A stretch of DNA of 64,000 nucleotides from Caenimonas koreensis DSM 17982 (GCF_009646335.1 NZ_WJBU01000006.1:186001-250000), one strand, 5' to 3'; shown: positions 51,541 through 60,915, counted from the first letter of the stretch. Notes: a model not told the origin generated them from the letters alone. Program-made: numbers and translations.

Positions 51541-51861
51541 GTGAAACTCGCTGTCCTTATTCCCCTGATCGCGTTGGCCGGGTGCGCCTCGCAGGACTAC
51601 GGCTCATGGCTTGGCGAGGTCGGGCGCCTGCCAAGCCCCCGTATGCAGATGGCAGAGCAGGAAGCCGCCGTCTTGACCGCCGAGGCGATTCGCCTGCGCG
51701 CTGACGCAGAACAGTTGCGTGTACAGATCGACGGCGAGCCCGATCGCGTGAAGCGCATGGATCGCTATGTCGAACTCAAGATGGTCAACGACGAGCTGGC
51801 GCCCATCGAGCGCCGCCTCACTGATGCGGGACGCCTTTCGCGCTCCAGAACGCCGGGCTGA
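51541..51861 (+). CDS. Small predicted lipoprotein with coiled-coil
   Basis: Unrecognised 106-residue protein. GTG 51541 gives a compact signal peptide (KLAVLIPLIALAGC) with lipobox LAGC, preceded by AAGGGG; TTG 51523 would add six residues. The mature part is charged and predicted helical, with a coiled-coil pattern in QEAAVLTAEAIRLRADAEQL. It lies between tRNA-Thr and the bactofilin cluster. An envelope-linked role with the neighbouring bactofilins is possible but unproven. Confidence 0.6.
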   Translation: MKLAVLIPLIALAGCASQDYGSWLGEVGRLPSPRMQMAEQEAAVLTAEAIRLRADAEQLRVQIDGEPDRVKRMDRYVELKMVNDELAPIERRLTDAGRLSRSRTPG

Positions 51862-51942
51862 ACTGCCGGCCTTGCCGTTTTCGATGCTCCACTGCCATTG
51901 GCGGCGGTGAGCCACCCGGGGTAGACTCATCTGCGACAAGAG

Positions 51943-52269
51943 ATGGACGCAGTCGACCTCAATTTCACCTATTCGATCGTTGGGCCCCCGCAGAGCGTGG
52001 TCCTGGGCAGCCGCATGGCGCCCAGGGACTACTCATCGAATGGAGTCGACATCGACATGCGGCAGGCGCGCCACAAACTGCGCGAAGCATGGCTCGAATG
52101 GTGGTTCTTGCGCAGCGGCGACGACTGGATAGGCCGTGCGCGCAGCCGGCCACGCCGGATCCGCCTCTGGCTGGAGAGTCACGGGCTCCTGCTGGCAGGA
52201 ATCGGTCTTGCGCTGTTGCTGGCGGAGCTGGCGGCAGCTGGCATCTGGTTGCTTTTGCAGGTGCATTGA
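51943..52269 (+). CDS. Small membrane protein upstream of bactofilins, unknown
   Basis: Unrecognised 108-residue protein. It has a polar N-terminal half, a basic, Trp-rich region (WLEWWFLRSGDDWIGRARSR) and a single C-terminal membrane helix (LLLAGIGLALLLAELAAAGIWLLL) ending almost at the stop, so it would be tail-anchored with the bulk in the cytoplasm. ATG 51943 is preceded by AAGAG. It lies 21 bases before the first bactofilin, so it is likely co-transcribed and could be a membrane partner. Confidence 0.55.
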   Translation: MDAVDLNFTYSIVGPPQSVVLGSRMAPRDYSSNGVDIDMRQARHKLREAWLEWWFLRSGDDWIGRARSRPRRIRLWLESHGLLLAGIGLALLLAELAAAGIWLLLQVH

Positions 52270-52290
52270 GCACGATCGGGCACTGAGCCA

Positions 52291-52767
52291 ATGACTACCT
52301 CCGAGGATGTCCTCACCATCGATCCGGTCGCCATGAATGTGGTGAACCGCATCGCATATGGGACTGTTCTCCAGGGTGACGTCAGTTTTGAGGGGGGCGT
52401 CCTGGTGCAGGGCCAACTGGGCGGCGAAGTGCACGTCAAAGGGCGTGTGATCGTCTGGCAGGGCGGGCTGCTCAAGGGGCGCGTGCGCGTCTTCGGCGAT
52501 ATGTACATCTTTGGCCAGCTCGGCGAGCCGGGCGCCGGGCCTGACGGTACGCAAGTGGAGTGCATGGGCACGCTGTACCTTGCGAACACCGGCGTTTCCA
52601 CCGCGAGCGTGACGGCGCGCCACCTCATGATGTACGAGGGAGCCGATCTGCAAGGCCCATTCATGACGCTCAGGCCGGGCAAGTCGCTGCCAGTGCTTGG
52701 CGAACGCATTCCTTCGGCCCAGGCCGCACCACCCCAGTGGAGCGGCGTGCCCACCGGAAATATCTGA
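52291..52767 (+). CDS. Bactofilin 1
   Basis: Polymer-forming cytoskeletal protein (DUF583) of 158 residues with a right-handed beta-helix core at about residues 20-120. The repeating short strands with glycine turns are visible in GDVSFEGGVLVQGQLGGEV and GRVIVWQGGLLKGRVRVFG. N- and C-terminal tails are flexible. Bactofilins self-assemble without nucleotide and organise envelope-modifying enzymes or cell shape. First of three in this cluster. Confidence 0.9.
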   Translation: MTTSEDVLTIDPVAMNVVNRIAYGTVLQGDVSFEGGVLVQGQLGGEVHVKGRVIVWQGGLLKGRVRVFGDMYIFGQLGEPGAGPDGTQVECMGTLYLANTGVSTASVTARHLMMYEGADLQGPFMTLRPGKSLPVLGERIPSAQAAPPQWSGVPTGNI

Positions 52768-52786
52768 CTGGAACAGGAGCCCATAA

Positions 52787-53413
52787 ATGTCCGATTCAAA
52801 TCACCCGGCCGGCAACGGTCCCCACGACAAGGGCGGGCAGCAGAGTCCGGCCGTTGTTGCGCTTGGCTCAAAGATGCCGGTGCCCGCCAAGAAGGTGCCC
52901 GTCCTGGGGGCGGCCCCTGCGCACGACGCCGCTGCAGCGCCCGACGAGTCCAAGCAGGCACGCAGCGAGATTGCGCAAGGACTGAATTTCGTAGGTAACG
53001 CGGTGCTTCGCGGCGTCTGCACGGTCAAAGGGCACGTCGAGGGAAACCTCAAGCAGGCCGACGGTACCAAGGGCGCCGTGATCGTCACCGAGACCGGCTA
53101 CGTCAAGGGCGACATCATTGCCGACCAGATTTCTGTCATGGGCCGCACAGAAGGGTTGATCGACGCCACGGGCGGATCCGTGTCGCTGCACGACTCGGCC
53201 AATGTGTCGGGGCACGTGCGCTACTTCCGCATCCAGGTCAATGGCAGCGAGCTCAATGCCACGCTCGAAAGGGCTCCCGGTGCTGCGGGCGCGGTGTCCA
53301 AGCCGGCTGAGGCGGCTGTCTCTGCACCAGCGCCCACAGTGGATCCGTTGCCTGAAGTCAAGTTTCCGCCAGGCTACCTCGACAACGCCGGCACGACGGG
53401 CGCACCATCATGA
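52787..53413 (+). CDS. Bactofilin 2, with long N- and C-terminal tails
   Basis: A 208-residue bactofilin. A disordered N-terminal tail (about 60 residues, rich in Pro, Ala and Gly) precedes the beta-helix core (about residues 62-165), which shows LNFVGNAVLRGVCTVKGHVE, ETGYVKGDIIADQISVMGR and DSANVSGHVRYFRIQVNG. The C-terminal tail is Pro/Ala-rich and ends LPEVKFPPGYLDNAG. It starts 19 bases after bactofilin 1. The long tails could recruit partners. Confidence 0.9.
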   Translation: MSDSNHPAGNGPHDKGGQQSPAVVALGSKMPVPAKKVPVLGAAPAHDAAAAPDESKQARSEIAQGLNFVGNAVLRGVCTVKGHVEGNLKQADGTKGAVIVTETGYVKGDIIADQISVMGRTEGLIDATGGSVSLHDSANVSGHVRYFRIQVNGSELNATLERAPGAAGAVSKPAEAAVSAPAPTVDPLPEVKFPPGYLDNAGTTGAPS

Positions 53414-53459
53414 CAACGCTCCGCTGCGCCGGCAGCAGGGCAGGCGGGTGCCTTGACTA

Positions 53460-53822
53460 TTGACCTCGGGCGTGCAGGCCATTCCATCCAGCGAAGCGCT
53501 GCGGCAGGCGGCGCTTCAAGCCAGCTGGGCGCGCGACACCGCTGTGCGCCGCCGCAGGCTCACATGGCGTTGGGCCAAGTGGCTGGGAACACGCTGGATT
53601 TTTCCGGTGGTTGCAGCGGCTGCGCTCGGGTGGGTGCCTGCATCGTGGCGCGTCTCGCTGCCCCTCACGCGCAGCGAACTCTCCCAGCCCGCGGGTCTGC
53701 AACTCAGCCCCGGGATAAGTGCAGCAGCGCCGCCCATCGCGGCCCCGCCCGCAGGCGTCGAGCCGCAGCCCGGCATTTCACTCAGACCTGAACAGAAGTT
53801 GAAAACGAAGGAGAAGCAATGA
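53460..53822 (+). CDS. Small membrane protein between bactofilins 2 and 3, unknown
   Basis: Unrecognised 120-residue protein whose stop overlaps the bactofilin 3 ATG (ATGA), which supports its being real. A basic Arg/Trp-rich segment (RRRRLTWRWAKWLGTRW) precedes one membrane helix (IFPVVAAAALGWVPASW), then a proline-rich tail. The start is uncertain (TTG 53460, or GTG 53472). Another open frame covers the same stretch but ends in no coupled position. Like 51943-52269 it is a short single-helix protein tied to a bactofilin. Confidence 0.5.
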   Translation: MTSGVQAIPSSEALRQAALQASWARDTAVRRRRLTWRWAKWLGTRWIFPVVAAAALGWVPASWRVSLPLTRSELSQPAGLQLSPGISAAAPPIAAPPAGVEPQPGISLRPEQKLKTKEKQ

Positions 53823-54232
53823 GCGCAAAGTCAGAACCGACCACACCGCGGCTGGTCCCAGTCGAGAAGTTGACGGCCATCTCCAGCCTGGTGGCGCAAG
53901 GAGCCGTGTTCACGGGTCACTTCCAGTCGCCTCAGGATCTGGGCATCAAGATCGACGGTGTGCTTGAAGGCAACGTCATGTTTGGCCAGGGCGGCACGAT
54001 CCACGTCGGGGTCTCCGGCGTGTTGCAAGCTACGCGCATGGAAGCCGACTACATCTACATCGAAGGCAAGGTCAGCGGCACGGTAGTTGCGCGCAAGGCG
54101 CTTGAAATCACCGGCACAGGCACCTTGCTGGGCGATGCGAGCTACGACGATGTGATCGATATCCATCCGCGCGCGCGCCTTCGCGGCAAGGTCGAATATC
54201 GCGGCGATATCGACGGGCAAAAGCCCGACTGA
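53819..54232 (+). CDS. Bactofilin 3
   Basis: A compact 137-residue bactofilin with beta-helix core at about residues 22-130, visible in SLVAQGAVFTGHFQSPQDLG, DGVLEGNVMFGQGGTIHVG and EGKVSGTVVARKALEITGTG. It closes the run of three and is convergent with the DUF721 gene. Close to the standard bactofilin length, with short tails. Confidence 0.9.
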   Translation: MSAKSEPTTPRLVPVEKLTAISSLVAQGAVFTGHFQSPQDLGIKIDGVLEGNVMFGQGGTIHVGVSGVLQATRMEADYIYIEGKVSGTVVARKALEITGTGTLLGDASYDDVIDIHPRARLRGKVEYRGDIDGQKPD

Positions 54233-54257
54233 ACAAGCTCGGCCCGGCGCGGTCTGA

Positions 54258-54566
54258 CTACTTTCCTGCTAGTTGGACCTTCAGGCGAATTGAGTTAACC
54301 TGCGTCCCCCGGGCTCGCAGCTGAGTCAGCAACGCCGGGACCACCTGCCGCAATTTGGCAGCGGCTGAGTTGCTGTCGACCAGCAGGCACCAGGCATCCC
54401 CATCGATGGGGCCTGGCCGAACGGCAGGCCGCAGCTGCGCAGGGATCAGCATTTCGATGGCCTGGAGCCGTTCGCCTGATTCGCGGGCGAGCTGCGCGAG
54501 CTGCGCCAACATGGGCGCACCCTCGGCAGCCTGGAGCAGTGAAACAGGGTGCAGGCGGCGGTTCAT
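54258..54566 (-). CDS. DUF721 (DciA-like) protein
   Basis: A 102-residue protein of the DUF721/DciA family; DciA members load the replicative helicase in bacteria lacking DnaC. The visible features are a short N-terminal basic start (NRRLHPVSLLQ), the helix LAQLARESGERLQAIEMLIP, the strand DAWCLLVDSNSAAAKLRQVVP and a final RLKVQLAGK. ATG 54566 was chosen because it is divergent from the M23 gene at 54595 without overlap. Small DUF721 proteins beside M23-secA are typical of Betaproteobacteria. Confidence 0.8.
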   Translation of the reverse strand: MNRRLHPVSLLQAAEGAPMLAQLAQLARESGERLQAIEMLIPAQLRPAVRPGPIDGDAWCLLVDSNSAAAKLRQVVPALLTQLRARGTQVNSIRLKVQLAGK

Positions 54567-54594
54567 GCAATAACAGTCGAACGAGGGGATATCA

Positions 54595-55563
54595 GTGCAT
54601 TTCATTATCACGGATGCGTGGCTCGCCAAGAGCCGCGCCGTGCACTTGAGTGGCACCAAGCTCGTCATGGCCCTGATGGGGCTGTCGCTTGCGTTGATGC
54701 TCATGTCGGCAGGGCTTTATCACTGGGTGTTCCTCAAGGGTGCTCGTGAGGGGTGGCCGGTGATTGGCACGCTGGTGCGGCTGGTCGTCAAGGACGAGTT
54801 CGAGCAGCGCGACCGTTTCATGCGCGAAAACCTTGACGCCATGGCCCGCAAGCTCGGCGAGATGCAAGCCAAACTGGTGCAGCTCGAATCACTCGGCGAG
54901 CGCGTATCGGGCCTGGCAGGTATCAACCCCGCTGAGTTCAAGGGCACACCCCATCAGGGCGGAGCGCTCGTAGAGGGCCGTCCGCTCTCGCTGGAAGAGT
55001 TGCAAGCCACGCTTGCGGATCTTGAGAAGTCAACCGGCCATAGCAACGACCTGATGACGGTGATGGAATCGCGCCTTTTCGACCAGCGCATCAAGAACAT
55101 GATGGTGCCTACGCAGCAGCCCGTGAAAGAGGGGCATCTGGGCTCCAATTTCGGCTGGCGCATCGATCCGTTCACAGGCAGGTCCGCATTGCACACGGGC
55201 CTTGATTTCCAGGCAGATCCCGGCGCCGCCATTCTTGCTGCCGCCGGTGGCATCGTGGTCACCCAGGAAGTTCATCCTGCGTACGGCAACCTGATCGAAA
55301 TTGATCACGGCAATGACCTGATCACCCGGTATGCCCACGCGTCACGCATCTACGTGAAGAAGGGTGACCTCATCAAGCGCGGCCAAAAAATCGCCGAGGT
55401 AGGCACGACGGGCCGCTCAACAGGGCCGCACCTTCACTTCGAGGTGCTGGTGCAAAGCGTCCCGCAAGACCCGCAGAAGTTCCTGTCGGCGGGCAGCAAC
55501 CTGCCCGTGATTCAGACAGCGAAGCTGGGCAATGGCCCCCAGCAGGGCGCGACCCGCAGGTAA
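54595..55563 (+). CDS. M23 family murein peptidase (LytM domain)
   Basis: A 322-residue endopeptidase with one N-terminal membrane helix (VMALMGLSLALMLMSAGL), a coiled-coil segment (about residues 68-105) and a C-terminal LytM domain. The zinc ligands are the HxxxD of LHTGLDFQADPG and the HxH of GPHLHFEVLVQ. A second expected ligand region is in RYAHASRIYVKKGD. GTG 54595 is preceded by CGAGGGG. In other bacteria M23 peptidases work with bactofilins, which makes the nearby bactofilin cluster notable. Confidence 0.92.
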   Translation: MHFIITDAWLAKSRAVHLSGTKLVMALMGLSLALMLMSAGLYHWVFLKGAREGWPVIGTLVRLVVKDEFEQRDRFMRENLDAMARKLGEMQAKLVQLESLGERVSGLAGINPAEFKGTPHQGGALVEGRPLSLEELQATLADLEKSTGHSNDLMTVMESRLFDQRIKNMMVPTQQPVKEGHLGSNFGWRIDPFTGRSALHTGLDFQADPGAAILAAAGGIVVTQEVHPAYGNLIEIDHGNDLITRYAHASRIYVKKGDLIKRGQKIAEVGTTGRSTGPHLHFEVLVQSVPQDPQKFLSAGSNLPVIQTAKLGNGPQQGATRR

Positions 55564-55691
55564 AATCACTGGCTTTGCTGTTGCCCTGCGGTCTTGCTTT
55601 GGACGCGGGCAGCCCCCAGCTTCCAAGCTGACAACAACTACGGAATTGCGCTGCCGTGCGGCCAGATGGCCGGCCGGGCAGCATCGCGTGC

Positions 55692-58475
55692 ATGGCCAAG
55701 AACATCCTGACGACAATTTTCGGCTCGCGCAACGACCGACTCCTCAAGCAATATCGCCGCGTTGTCGAGCGCATCAATGCGCTGGAGCCCGAGCTCGAAA
55801 AGCTCAGTGAAGCGCAATTGCGCGGCAAGACTGACGAGTTCAAGGCGCGGCTTGCCAACGGCGAAACGCTCGACGACCTTCTTGCCGAAGCATTCGCCGT
55901 GGTGCGCGAGGGCTCCAAGCGCTCGATGAAGATGCGCCACTTCGACGTGCAGTTGCAAGGCGGCATGTCGTTGCACTACGGCAAGATTTCCGAGATGGGC
56001 ACGGGCGAAGGCAAGACGCTGACCGCAACGCTGCCGGTCTACCTGAATGCCCTGACGGGCAAGGGCGTCCACGTCGTCACGGTGAACGACTACCTGGCCA
56101 ATCGCGACGCGATGTGGATGGCCAAGCTCTACAACTACCTGGGCCTGACAGTCGGCGTGAACCTGCCGAACATGTCCCGCGAAGACAAGCAGGCCGCCTA
56201 CCGCAGCGACATCACCTACGGCACGAACAACGAATTCGGTTTTGACTACCTGCGCGACAACATGGTGTACGAGGCGGGCGACCGTGTGCAGCGCGGGCTG
56301 AACTACGCGATCGTCGACGAGGTTGATTCGATCCTGATCGATGAGGCGCGCACGCCGCTGATCATCAGTGGCCAGGCAGAAGACCACACCGACTTGTACC
56401 TCGCCATCAACCGTGTTGTGCCGCTGCTCACCAAGCAGGAAGGTGAAGCGGATCCTCGCACTGGCGAAGGCATCATCCGCCCGGGCGACTTCACCGTCGA
56501 CGAAAAGAGCCACCAGGTCTTCATGACCGAGCAGGGGCACGAGAACGCCGAGCGCATCCTGTTCAACCTGGGCCTCATTCCCGAAGGTGCTTCGCTGTAC
56601 GACCCGGCAAACATCACGCTGATGCACCACCTGAATGCCGCACTTCGCGCCAACCACCTGTATCACCGCGACCAGCATTACGTGGTGCAGGACGGCGAAG
56701 TCGTCATCGTTGATGAATTCACGGGCCGCCTCATGTCGGGCCGCCGCTGGAGCGACGGCTTGCACCAGGCCGTCGAGTCCAAGGAAGGCGTTGCGATCCA
56801 GCCGGAGAACCAGACGCTGGCCTCCATCACGTTCCAGAACTATTTCCGCCTCTACAACAAGCTGTGCGGCATGACGGGTACGGCCGACACCGAAGCATAC
56901 GAATTCCAGGAAATCTACGGCCTGGAGACGATCGTCATTCCGCCGAACAGGCCGAGCAAGCGCACCGACCAGCTCGATCGCGTCTACAAGACCACGCGCG
57001 AAAAATACGAAGCCGCGATCAAGGACATCCAGGAGTGCTATTCGCGCGGCCAGCCCGTGCTCGTGGGCACGACCTCGATCGAGAACTCGGAAATCATCGA
57101 CGAGCTGCTTAACAAGGCAGGTCTTGAGCACCAGGTGCTCAACGCGAAGCAGCACGCCCGCGAAGCTGAAATCGTCGCACAGGCTGGCCGGCCGAAGATG
57201 ATCACCATCGCCACCAACATGGCGGGCCGCGGCACCGACATCGTGCTGGGAGGCAACATCTCGAAGGTCATCGAGGCGATCGAGAATGACGAGTCGCTCG
57301 ACGCCGGCACGAAGCAGGCGCGCATTGCGCAAGTGCGCGAAGACTGGCAGCGCGAACACGAAGCGGTCAAGGCACAAGGCGGCTTGCGCATCATCGCGAC
57401 CGAGCGCCATGAGTCGCGCCGTATCGACAACCAGTTGCGTGGCCGTTCGGGCCGCCAGGGCGACCCGGGTTCGTCGCGCTTTTACCTGTCGCTCGACGAT
57501 CCGCTGATGCGCATCTTCGCGGGTGATCGCGTCAAAGCGATCATGGATCGGCTCAAGATGCCTGACGGCGAGGCGATCGAGGCCGGCATCGTCACGCGCA
57601 GCATCGAAAGTGCCCAGCGCAAGGTCGAGGCCCGCAACTTCGACGTGCGCAAGCAGCTGCTCGAATACGACGACGTGTCGAACGACCAGCGCAAAGTGAT
57701 CTACCAGCAGCGCAACGACATCATCGACGCCGCCGACCTGTCCGCACAGATCGCGAGCCTGCGTCAGGGCTGCTTCACCGACCTCGTTCATCAGTACGTG
57801 CCCTACGAGACGGTGGAAGAGCAGTGGGATCTGGCGGGCCTGGAAAAGGTGCTGGCCGATGAGTGGGGCATCAGCCTCGCGCTGCAGCAGGAAGTGCAGG
57901 CGGCCAGCAGCATCACCGACGAGGACATCCTCGAAAAGGTCCTTGCTGCTGCCAACCAGGCATTCGATGCCAAGGTCGAACAGATCGGGGCAGAGAACTT
58001 CACACAGTTCGAGCGGATCGTGCTGTTGCAAAGCATCGATACGCATTGGCGCGAGCATCTCTCGGCACTCGACTACTTGCGCCAGGGCATTCACTTGCGC
58101 GGCTATGCGCAAAAGCAGCCCAAGCAGGAGTACAAGCGCGAGGCATTCGAGCTCTTCGGCCAGCTGCTCGACTCTGTCAAGAACGAAGTGACCAAGGTGC
58201 TGATGACGGTGCAGGTGCAGTCCGGCGAACAGCTCGAACAGGCGGCCGAGGACATGGAAAGCCGGGCCGAGCGAATCGCCAACGTCACCTACACGGCGCC
58301 AACTGAAACCGGCGAAGTCGAAACCAAGATCGACGAGGCCACGACGCGGCGTGAGCCGTCGGCAGTTGCGTTGGCCGCTGCGGCGGTCGCCAATGCTCCG
58401 CATGTCGGTCGCAATGATCCCTGCCCGTGCGGAAGCGGCAAAAAATACAAGCAGTGCCACGGCAAGCTTGCATAG
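55692..58475 (+). CDS. secA: Preprotein translocase ATPase SecA
   Basis: Motor ATPase that drives proteins through SecYEG. The 927 residues hold Walker A in [14 protein letters not shown], the DEVD Walker B in [18 protein letters not shown], the preprotein cross-linking domain, the second helicase half with [14 protein letters not shown], and the C-terminal zinc-binding [17 protein letters not shown] that binds SecB. ATG 55692 was chosen over an upstream start at 55656. The reverse strand carries a 940-codon open frame here, rejected as a shadow. Confidence 0.98.
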   Translation: MAKNILTTIFGSRNDRLLKQYRRVVERINALEPELEKLSEAQLRGKTDEFKARLANGETLDDLLAEAFAVVREGSKRSMKMRHFDVQLQGGMSLHYGKISEMGTGEGKTLTATLPVYLNALTGKGVHVVTVNDYLANRDAMWMAKLYNYLGLTVGVNLPNMSREDKQAAYRSDITYGTNNEFGFDYLRDNMVYEAGDRVQRGLNYAIVDEVDSILIDEARTPLIISGQAEDHTDLYLAINRVVPLLTKQEGEADPRTGEGIIRPGDFTVDEKSHQVFMTEQGHENAERILFNLGLIPEGASLYDPANITLMHHLNAALRANHLYHRDQHYVVQDGEVVIVDEFTGRLMSGRRWSDGLHQAVESKEGVAIQPENQTLASITFQNYFRLYNKLCGMTGTADTEAYEFQEIYGLETIVIPPNRPSKRTDQLDRVYKTTREKYEAAIKDIQECYSRGQPVLVGTTSIENSEIIDELLNKAGLEHQVLNAKQHAREAEIVAQAGRPKMITIATNMAGRGTDIVLGGNISKVIEAIENDESLDAGTKQARIAQVREDWQREHEAVKAQGGLRIIATERHESRRIDNQLRGRSGRQGDPGSSRFYLSLDDPLMRIFAGDRVKAIMDRLKMPDGEAIEAGIVTRSIESAQRKVEARNFDVRKQLLEYDDVSNDQRKVIYQQRNDIIDAADLSAQIASLRQGCFTDLVHQYVPYETVEEQWDLAGLEKVLADEWGISLALQQEVQAASSITDEDILEKVLAAANQAFDAKVEQIGAENFTQFERIVLLQSIDTHWREHLSALDYLRQGIHLRGYAQKQPKQEYKREAFELFGQLLDSVKNEVTKVLMTVQVQSGEQLEQAAEDMESRAERIANVTYTAPTETGEVETKIDEATTRREPSAVALAAAAVANAPHVGRNDPCPCGSGKKYKQCHGKLA

Positions 58476-58558
58476 GCGTGTGTGGTGCCATAAGGCAGTG
58501 CTTTTTGGTGCTACTTTAGTATAAGCACTAGCGGAAATTGTCTCCGTTTACGATGAGC

Positions 58559-58580
58559 CCCCTGTTAATGTTGACAGGGG
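58559..58580 (+). promoter_or_regulatory. Inverted repeat in cqsA leader
   Basis: CCCCTGT (58559-58565) and ACAGGGG (58574-58580) form a 7-base perfect inverted repeat around TAATGTTG, overlapping a TTGACA box at 58571-58576. It lies about 60 bases before the chosen cqsA start and could be a regulator site. The 58476-58642 spacer shows no clear -10 partner for that box. Confidence 0.4.
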
Positions 58581-58642
58581 TCTACCGTAACTTTTTGGCA
58601 AAAACCTCTTCAATGGCAACACCAAGTTTTTATGGGTGTGAC

Positions 58643-59920
58643 ATGGAAGACGTCGTTACAAGGAGCATTGCCCCCGCGCGCGAACCGCAGATGCCAACTG
58701 CCCTGCGCCAGCGCATAGATCGCGAATTCACCAACCGATGGAATGATGAGTGGGGCGGCAGGTTCGTCCTGCACGGCAAAGGCGCTGCACCCGGTGCCGT
58801 CCGGCTGGACGGCAATGACTACCTCGCCGTGACCGGCCACCCGGAGATCGTGCAGGCACAGGTCAATACGCTGCGGCAGGATACGGGCTCGGTCGTGCAA
58901 TCGGGTGTGTTCTTGCTGGATGGACATCCGGCGCACCAATTCGAAAGAGCCATGGCTGACTGGGTTGGCAAGGAAGACGGGATTCTTTGCCAGTCCGGTT
59001 ACCTCGCCAATATGGGGTTGCTGCAGAGCATTGCCGATGAATCGACCCCGGTCTACCTCGACAGTCTTGCTCACATGTCCCTGTGGGAGGGAGTGCGAGC
59101 AGCCAAGGCACCCGGCCACGCATTTCGCCACAACGATCCTGCGCATCTCGCACGAATGATCGAGCGGCACGGCGCCGGAATTGTCGTTGTCGACTCGGTC
59201 TACAGCACCACAGGCGCACTGTGCCCGCTGCTTGAAATTGTGGAAGTGTGCGAGAGCGCCGGCTGCACCATCGTGGTGGACGAATCGCATTCGCTGGGAA
59301 CCCACGGGCCGCAAGGGGCAGGCCTGTGCGCCCAGCTCGGCCTGACGAGCCGCGTGCACTTCATTACCGCGAGCCTGGCGAAGGCTTTCGCCGGTCGCGC
59401 GGGTTTCTTCACGGTACCGGCGTGCATGCGCTACTACGTGCAGTCATCGAGCTTTCCCAACATCTTCAGCTCATCGCTGCTGCCCCATGAAGTGGCGGGG
59501 CTGCATGCGACGCTGCAAGTCATCCGGCGCAGCGACGATGCCCGCCAGCGCCTGCGCGACAATACGCGGCGGCTACGCGCCAGCCTGACCGACGCGGGTT
59601 TTCCGATTCATCAAGGCTCGGAGCAGATCATTTCGCTGGAGGCGGGCAGTGAGCCGGCTGCGATGGTCCTGCGGGACATGCTGGAAGAGCGTGGGGTTGT
59701 TGGCGCCATCTTTTGTGCGCCCGCCACGAGCAAGAACCGCGCAATGGTGCGTTTGACACTGACTGCCGGCTTGACGCAGGCCGAGCTTGAACACGTGGAA
59801 AACGTTGCGCGCGCAATTGCACCGGTGGTCAAGCCGTGGGAGTGGCCGATTGCACGACGCAATCGCGCTGCCCGCCTACAGGGCGCCAGCGCCGCGCACC
59901 AGGCCAACTTTCAACCCTGA
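58643..59920 (+). CDS. cqsA: Alpha-hydroxyketone autoinducer synthase (CqsA family)
   Basis: PLP-dependent acyltransferase of the alpha-oxoamine synthase group that makes alpha-hydroxyketone quorum signals (CqsA, LqsA, JqsA type). Diagnostic segments are AHMSLWEGVRAAKA, VDSVYSTTGALCPL, DESHSLGTHGPQGAGL and ITASLAKAFAGRAG, where K247 is the PLP lysine. These match CqsA far better than biotin-synthesis BioF. The start is uncertain: ATG 58643 has a GGGTG upstream and gives 425 residues, ATG 58613 adds ten, and the frame is open to 58538. Convergent with, and overlapping by ten bases, the response regulator gene. Confidence 0.88.
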   Translation: MEDVVTRSIAPAREPQMPTALRQRIDREFTNRWNDEWGGRFVLHGKGAAPGAVRLDGNDYLAVTGHPEIVQAQVNTLRQDTGSVVQSGVFLLDGHPAHQFERAMADWVGKEDGILCQSGYLANMGLLQSIADESTPVYLDSLAHMSLWEGVRAAKAPGHAFRHNDPAHLARMIERHGAGIVVVDSVYSTTGALCPLLEIVEVCESAGCTIVVDESHSLGTHGPQGAGLCAQLGLTSRVHFITASLAKAFAGRAGFFTVPACMRYYVQSSSFPNIFSSSLLPHEVAGLHATLQVIRRSDDARQRLRDNTRRLRASLTDAGFPIHQGSEQIISLEAGSEPAAMVLRDMLEERGVVGAIFCAPATSKNRAMVRLTLTAGLTQAELEHVENVARAIAPVVKPWEWPIARRNRAARLQGASAAHQANFQP

Positions 59921-60888
59921 ACGTTGCGGTTGCCCTGTCGGTCCAGCCAGCCGCTGTAGCTGTTCGCCGGGTCGGGGCAGTACGCGGGGTCCACTGCGAA
60001 CAGCGAGCCGATCAGCGTGCCCACATGGCCGACCGCAAAGGCCGGATTCAGCTCGGGCGGCCCTTTGCGGCCAAGCGCCTGTCGCAGCTCCAGGTCGATC
60101 AGCTTGTGGCCGTTTCGAATGTCTTCGCGGCCCTCGGGGCTGATGCCTTCGAGCTCGGCCAGCTCTGCCAAGGCTGCCAGGCCCTCGGTCGTTTCCAGCT
60201 GAAGCCAGGTCACGGCCCCGGCAGCGTCCATGCCCATCACGCCGAACGGGTCACCGATCACGACGTGCTCGATCCATCGACGAGAAGCAAGCGATGTCAG
60301 GTCGTGGCTCACCGATGGCATCCGCAAAAGCGCGTTTTGCTCTGGCGTGAGTGTGACGCGCCATGTTTGCGAGTGCCGCGCGTTCGGGGCGCAGAGCAAG
60401 TGGTCGATAGCGTCAATGAGGCGGCGCGAAATGTCCGGCGTCTGTTTGGCGATGAACTGGTCGATCAGGCCCTTGTTGAAAGCGCGCACGGCAACTTGCT
60501 CATCTGCCTGGCCCGTCAGGAGCACGCGTGAGCCCGGCCAGTCCACCAGCTCGCCGAGGACCGTGAGGCCATCCATCGCCGGCATCGAATAGTCGACCAC
60601 ACACACCCGCGTGAGCGCATAGCGCTCGGTGTACTTCGACCAATAGGCCAGGATCTGCGGAATCAGCGGTTTGCCACCGCGCCAGTGGTCGATAAGCTGC
60701 TGCTGGTTCCAGGCATCTGCCTCCCAGAAAGGCGGCTCCTGCTGCAGGTAGTTGATGCACTCGACGGGCCGCAGGAACAGTTTGACGTGCCAGTGCCGCG
60801 GCAACACCATCCCGAGCATTTCGAGGTAGTCCGGATCGTCGTCAAGGAACACAACGGTGCCGGGTCTGTGAAAGAGGGGGAAACTCAT
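59911..60888 (-). CDS. Response regulator with receiver domain and unusual insertion
   Basis: A 325-residue regulator encoded 27 bases after the sensor kinase. Acidic pocket residues are in VVFLDDDPDYLEML. The phosphoacceptor is D99 in CVVDYSMPAMDG, followed by the conserved Thr in VLLTGQAD and Lys in FIAKQ. D99 lies about 80 residues after the acidic pair instead of about 40, because an insertion (roughly residues 45-92) sits between them. The C-terminal 170 residues match no output domain I recognise, and no helix-turn-helix is evident. By position it is the counterpart of JqsR/LqsR, but the architecture seems distinct. Confidence 0.75.
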   Translation of the reverse strand: MSFPLFHRPGTVVFLDDDPDYLEMLGMVLPRHWHVKLFLRPVECINYLQQEPPFWEADAWNQQQLIDHWRGGKPLIPQILAYWSKYTERYALTRVCVVDYSMPAMDGLTVLGELVDWPGSRVLLTGQADEQVAVRAFNKGLIDQFIAKQTPDISRRLIDAIDHLLCAPNARHSQTWRVTLTPEQNALLRMPSVSHDLTSLASRRWIEHVVIGDPFGVMGMDAAGAVTWLQLETTEGLAALAELAELEGISPEGREDIRNGHKLIDLELRQALGRKGPPELNPAFAVGHVGTLIGSLFAVDPAYCPDPANSYSGWLDRQGNRNVQG

Positions 60889-60915
60889 GGTGCGAACTGT
60901 TCCGGGCCGGTGTGC

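Noticed and set aside
53453-53791. Alternative frame between bactofilins 2 and 3
   Set aside because: Its product is low-complexity and lacks a coupled stop. The frame ending at 53822 overlaps the bactofilin 3 start by ATGA and encodes a credible membrane helix.
55638-58460. 940-codon open frame on the reverse strand of secA
   Set aside because: It mirrors secA almost exactly, a common effect of GC-rich codon use, and its protein shows no family motifs. Similar long shadows opposite gltB (21030-22859), petB (46826-49189), hisC-hisB (36307-38274), aroKB (13556-15100) and mrcA (3856-5508) were left out for the same reason.
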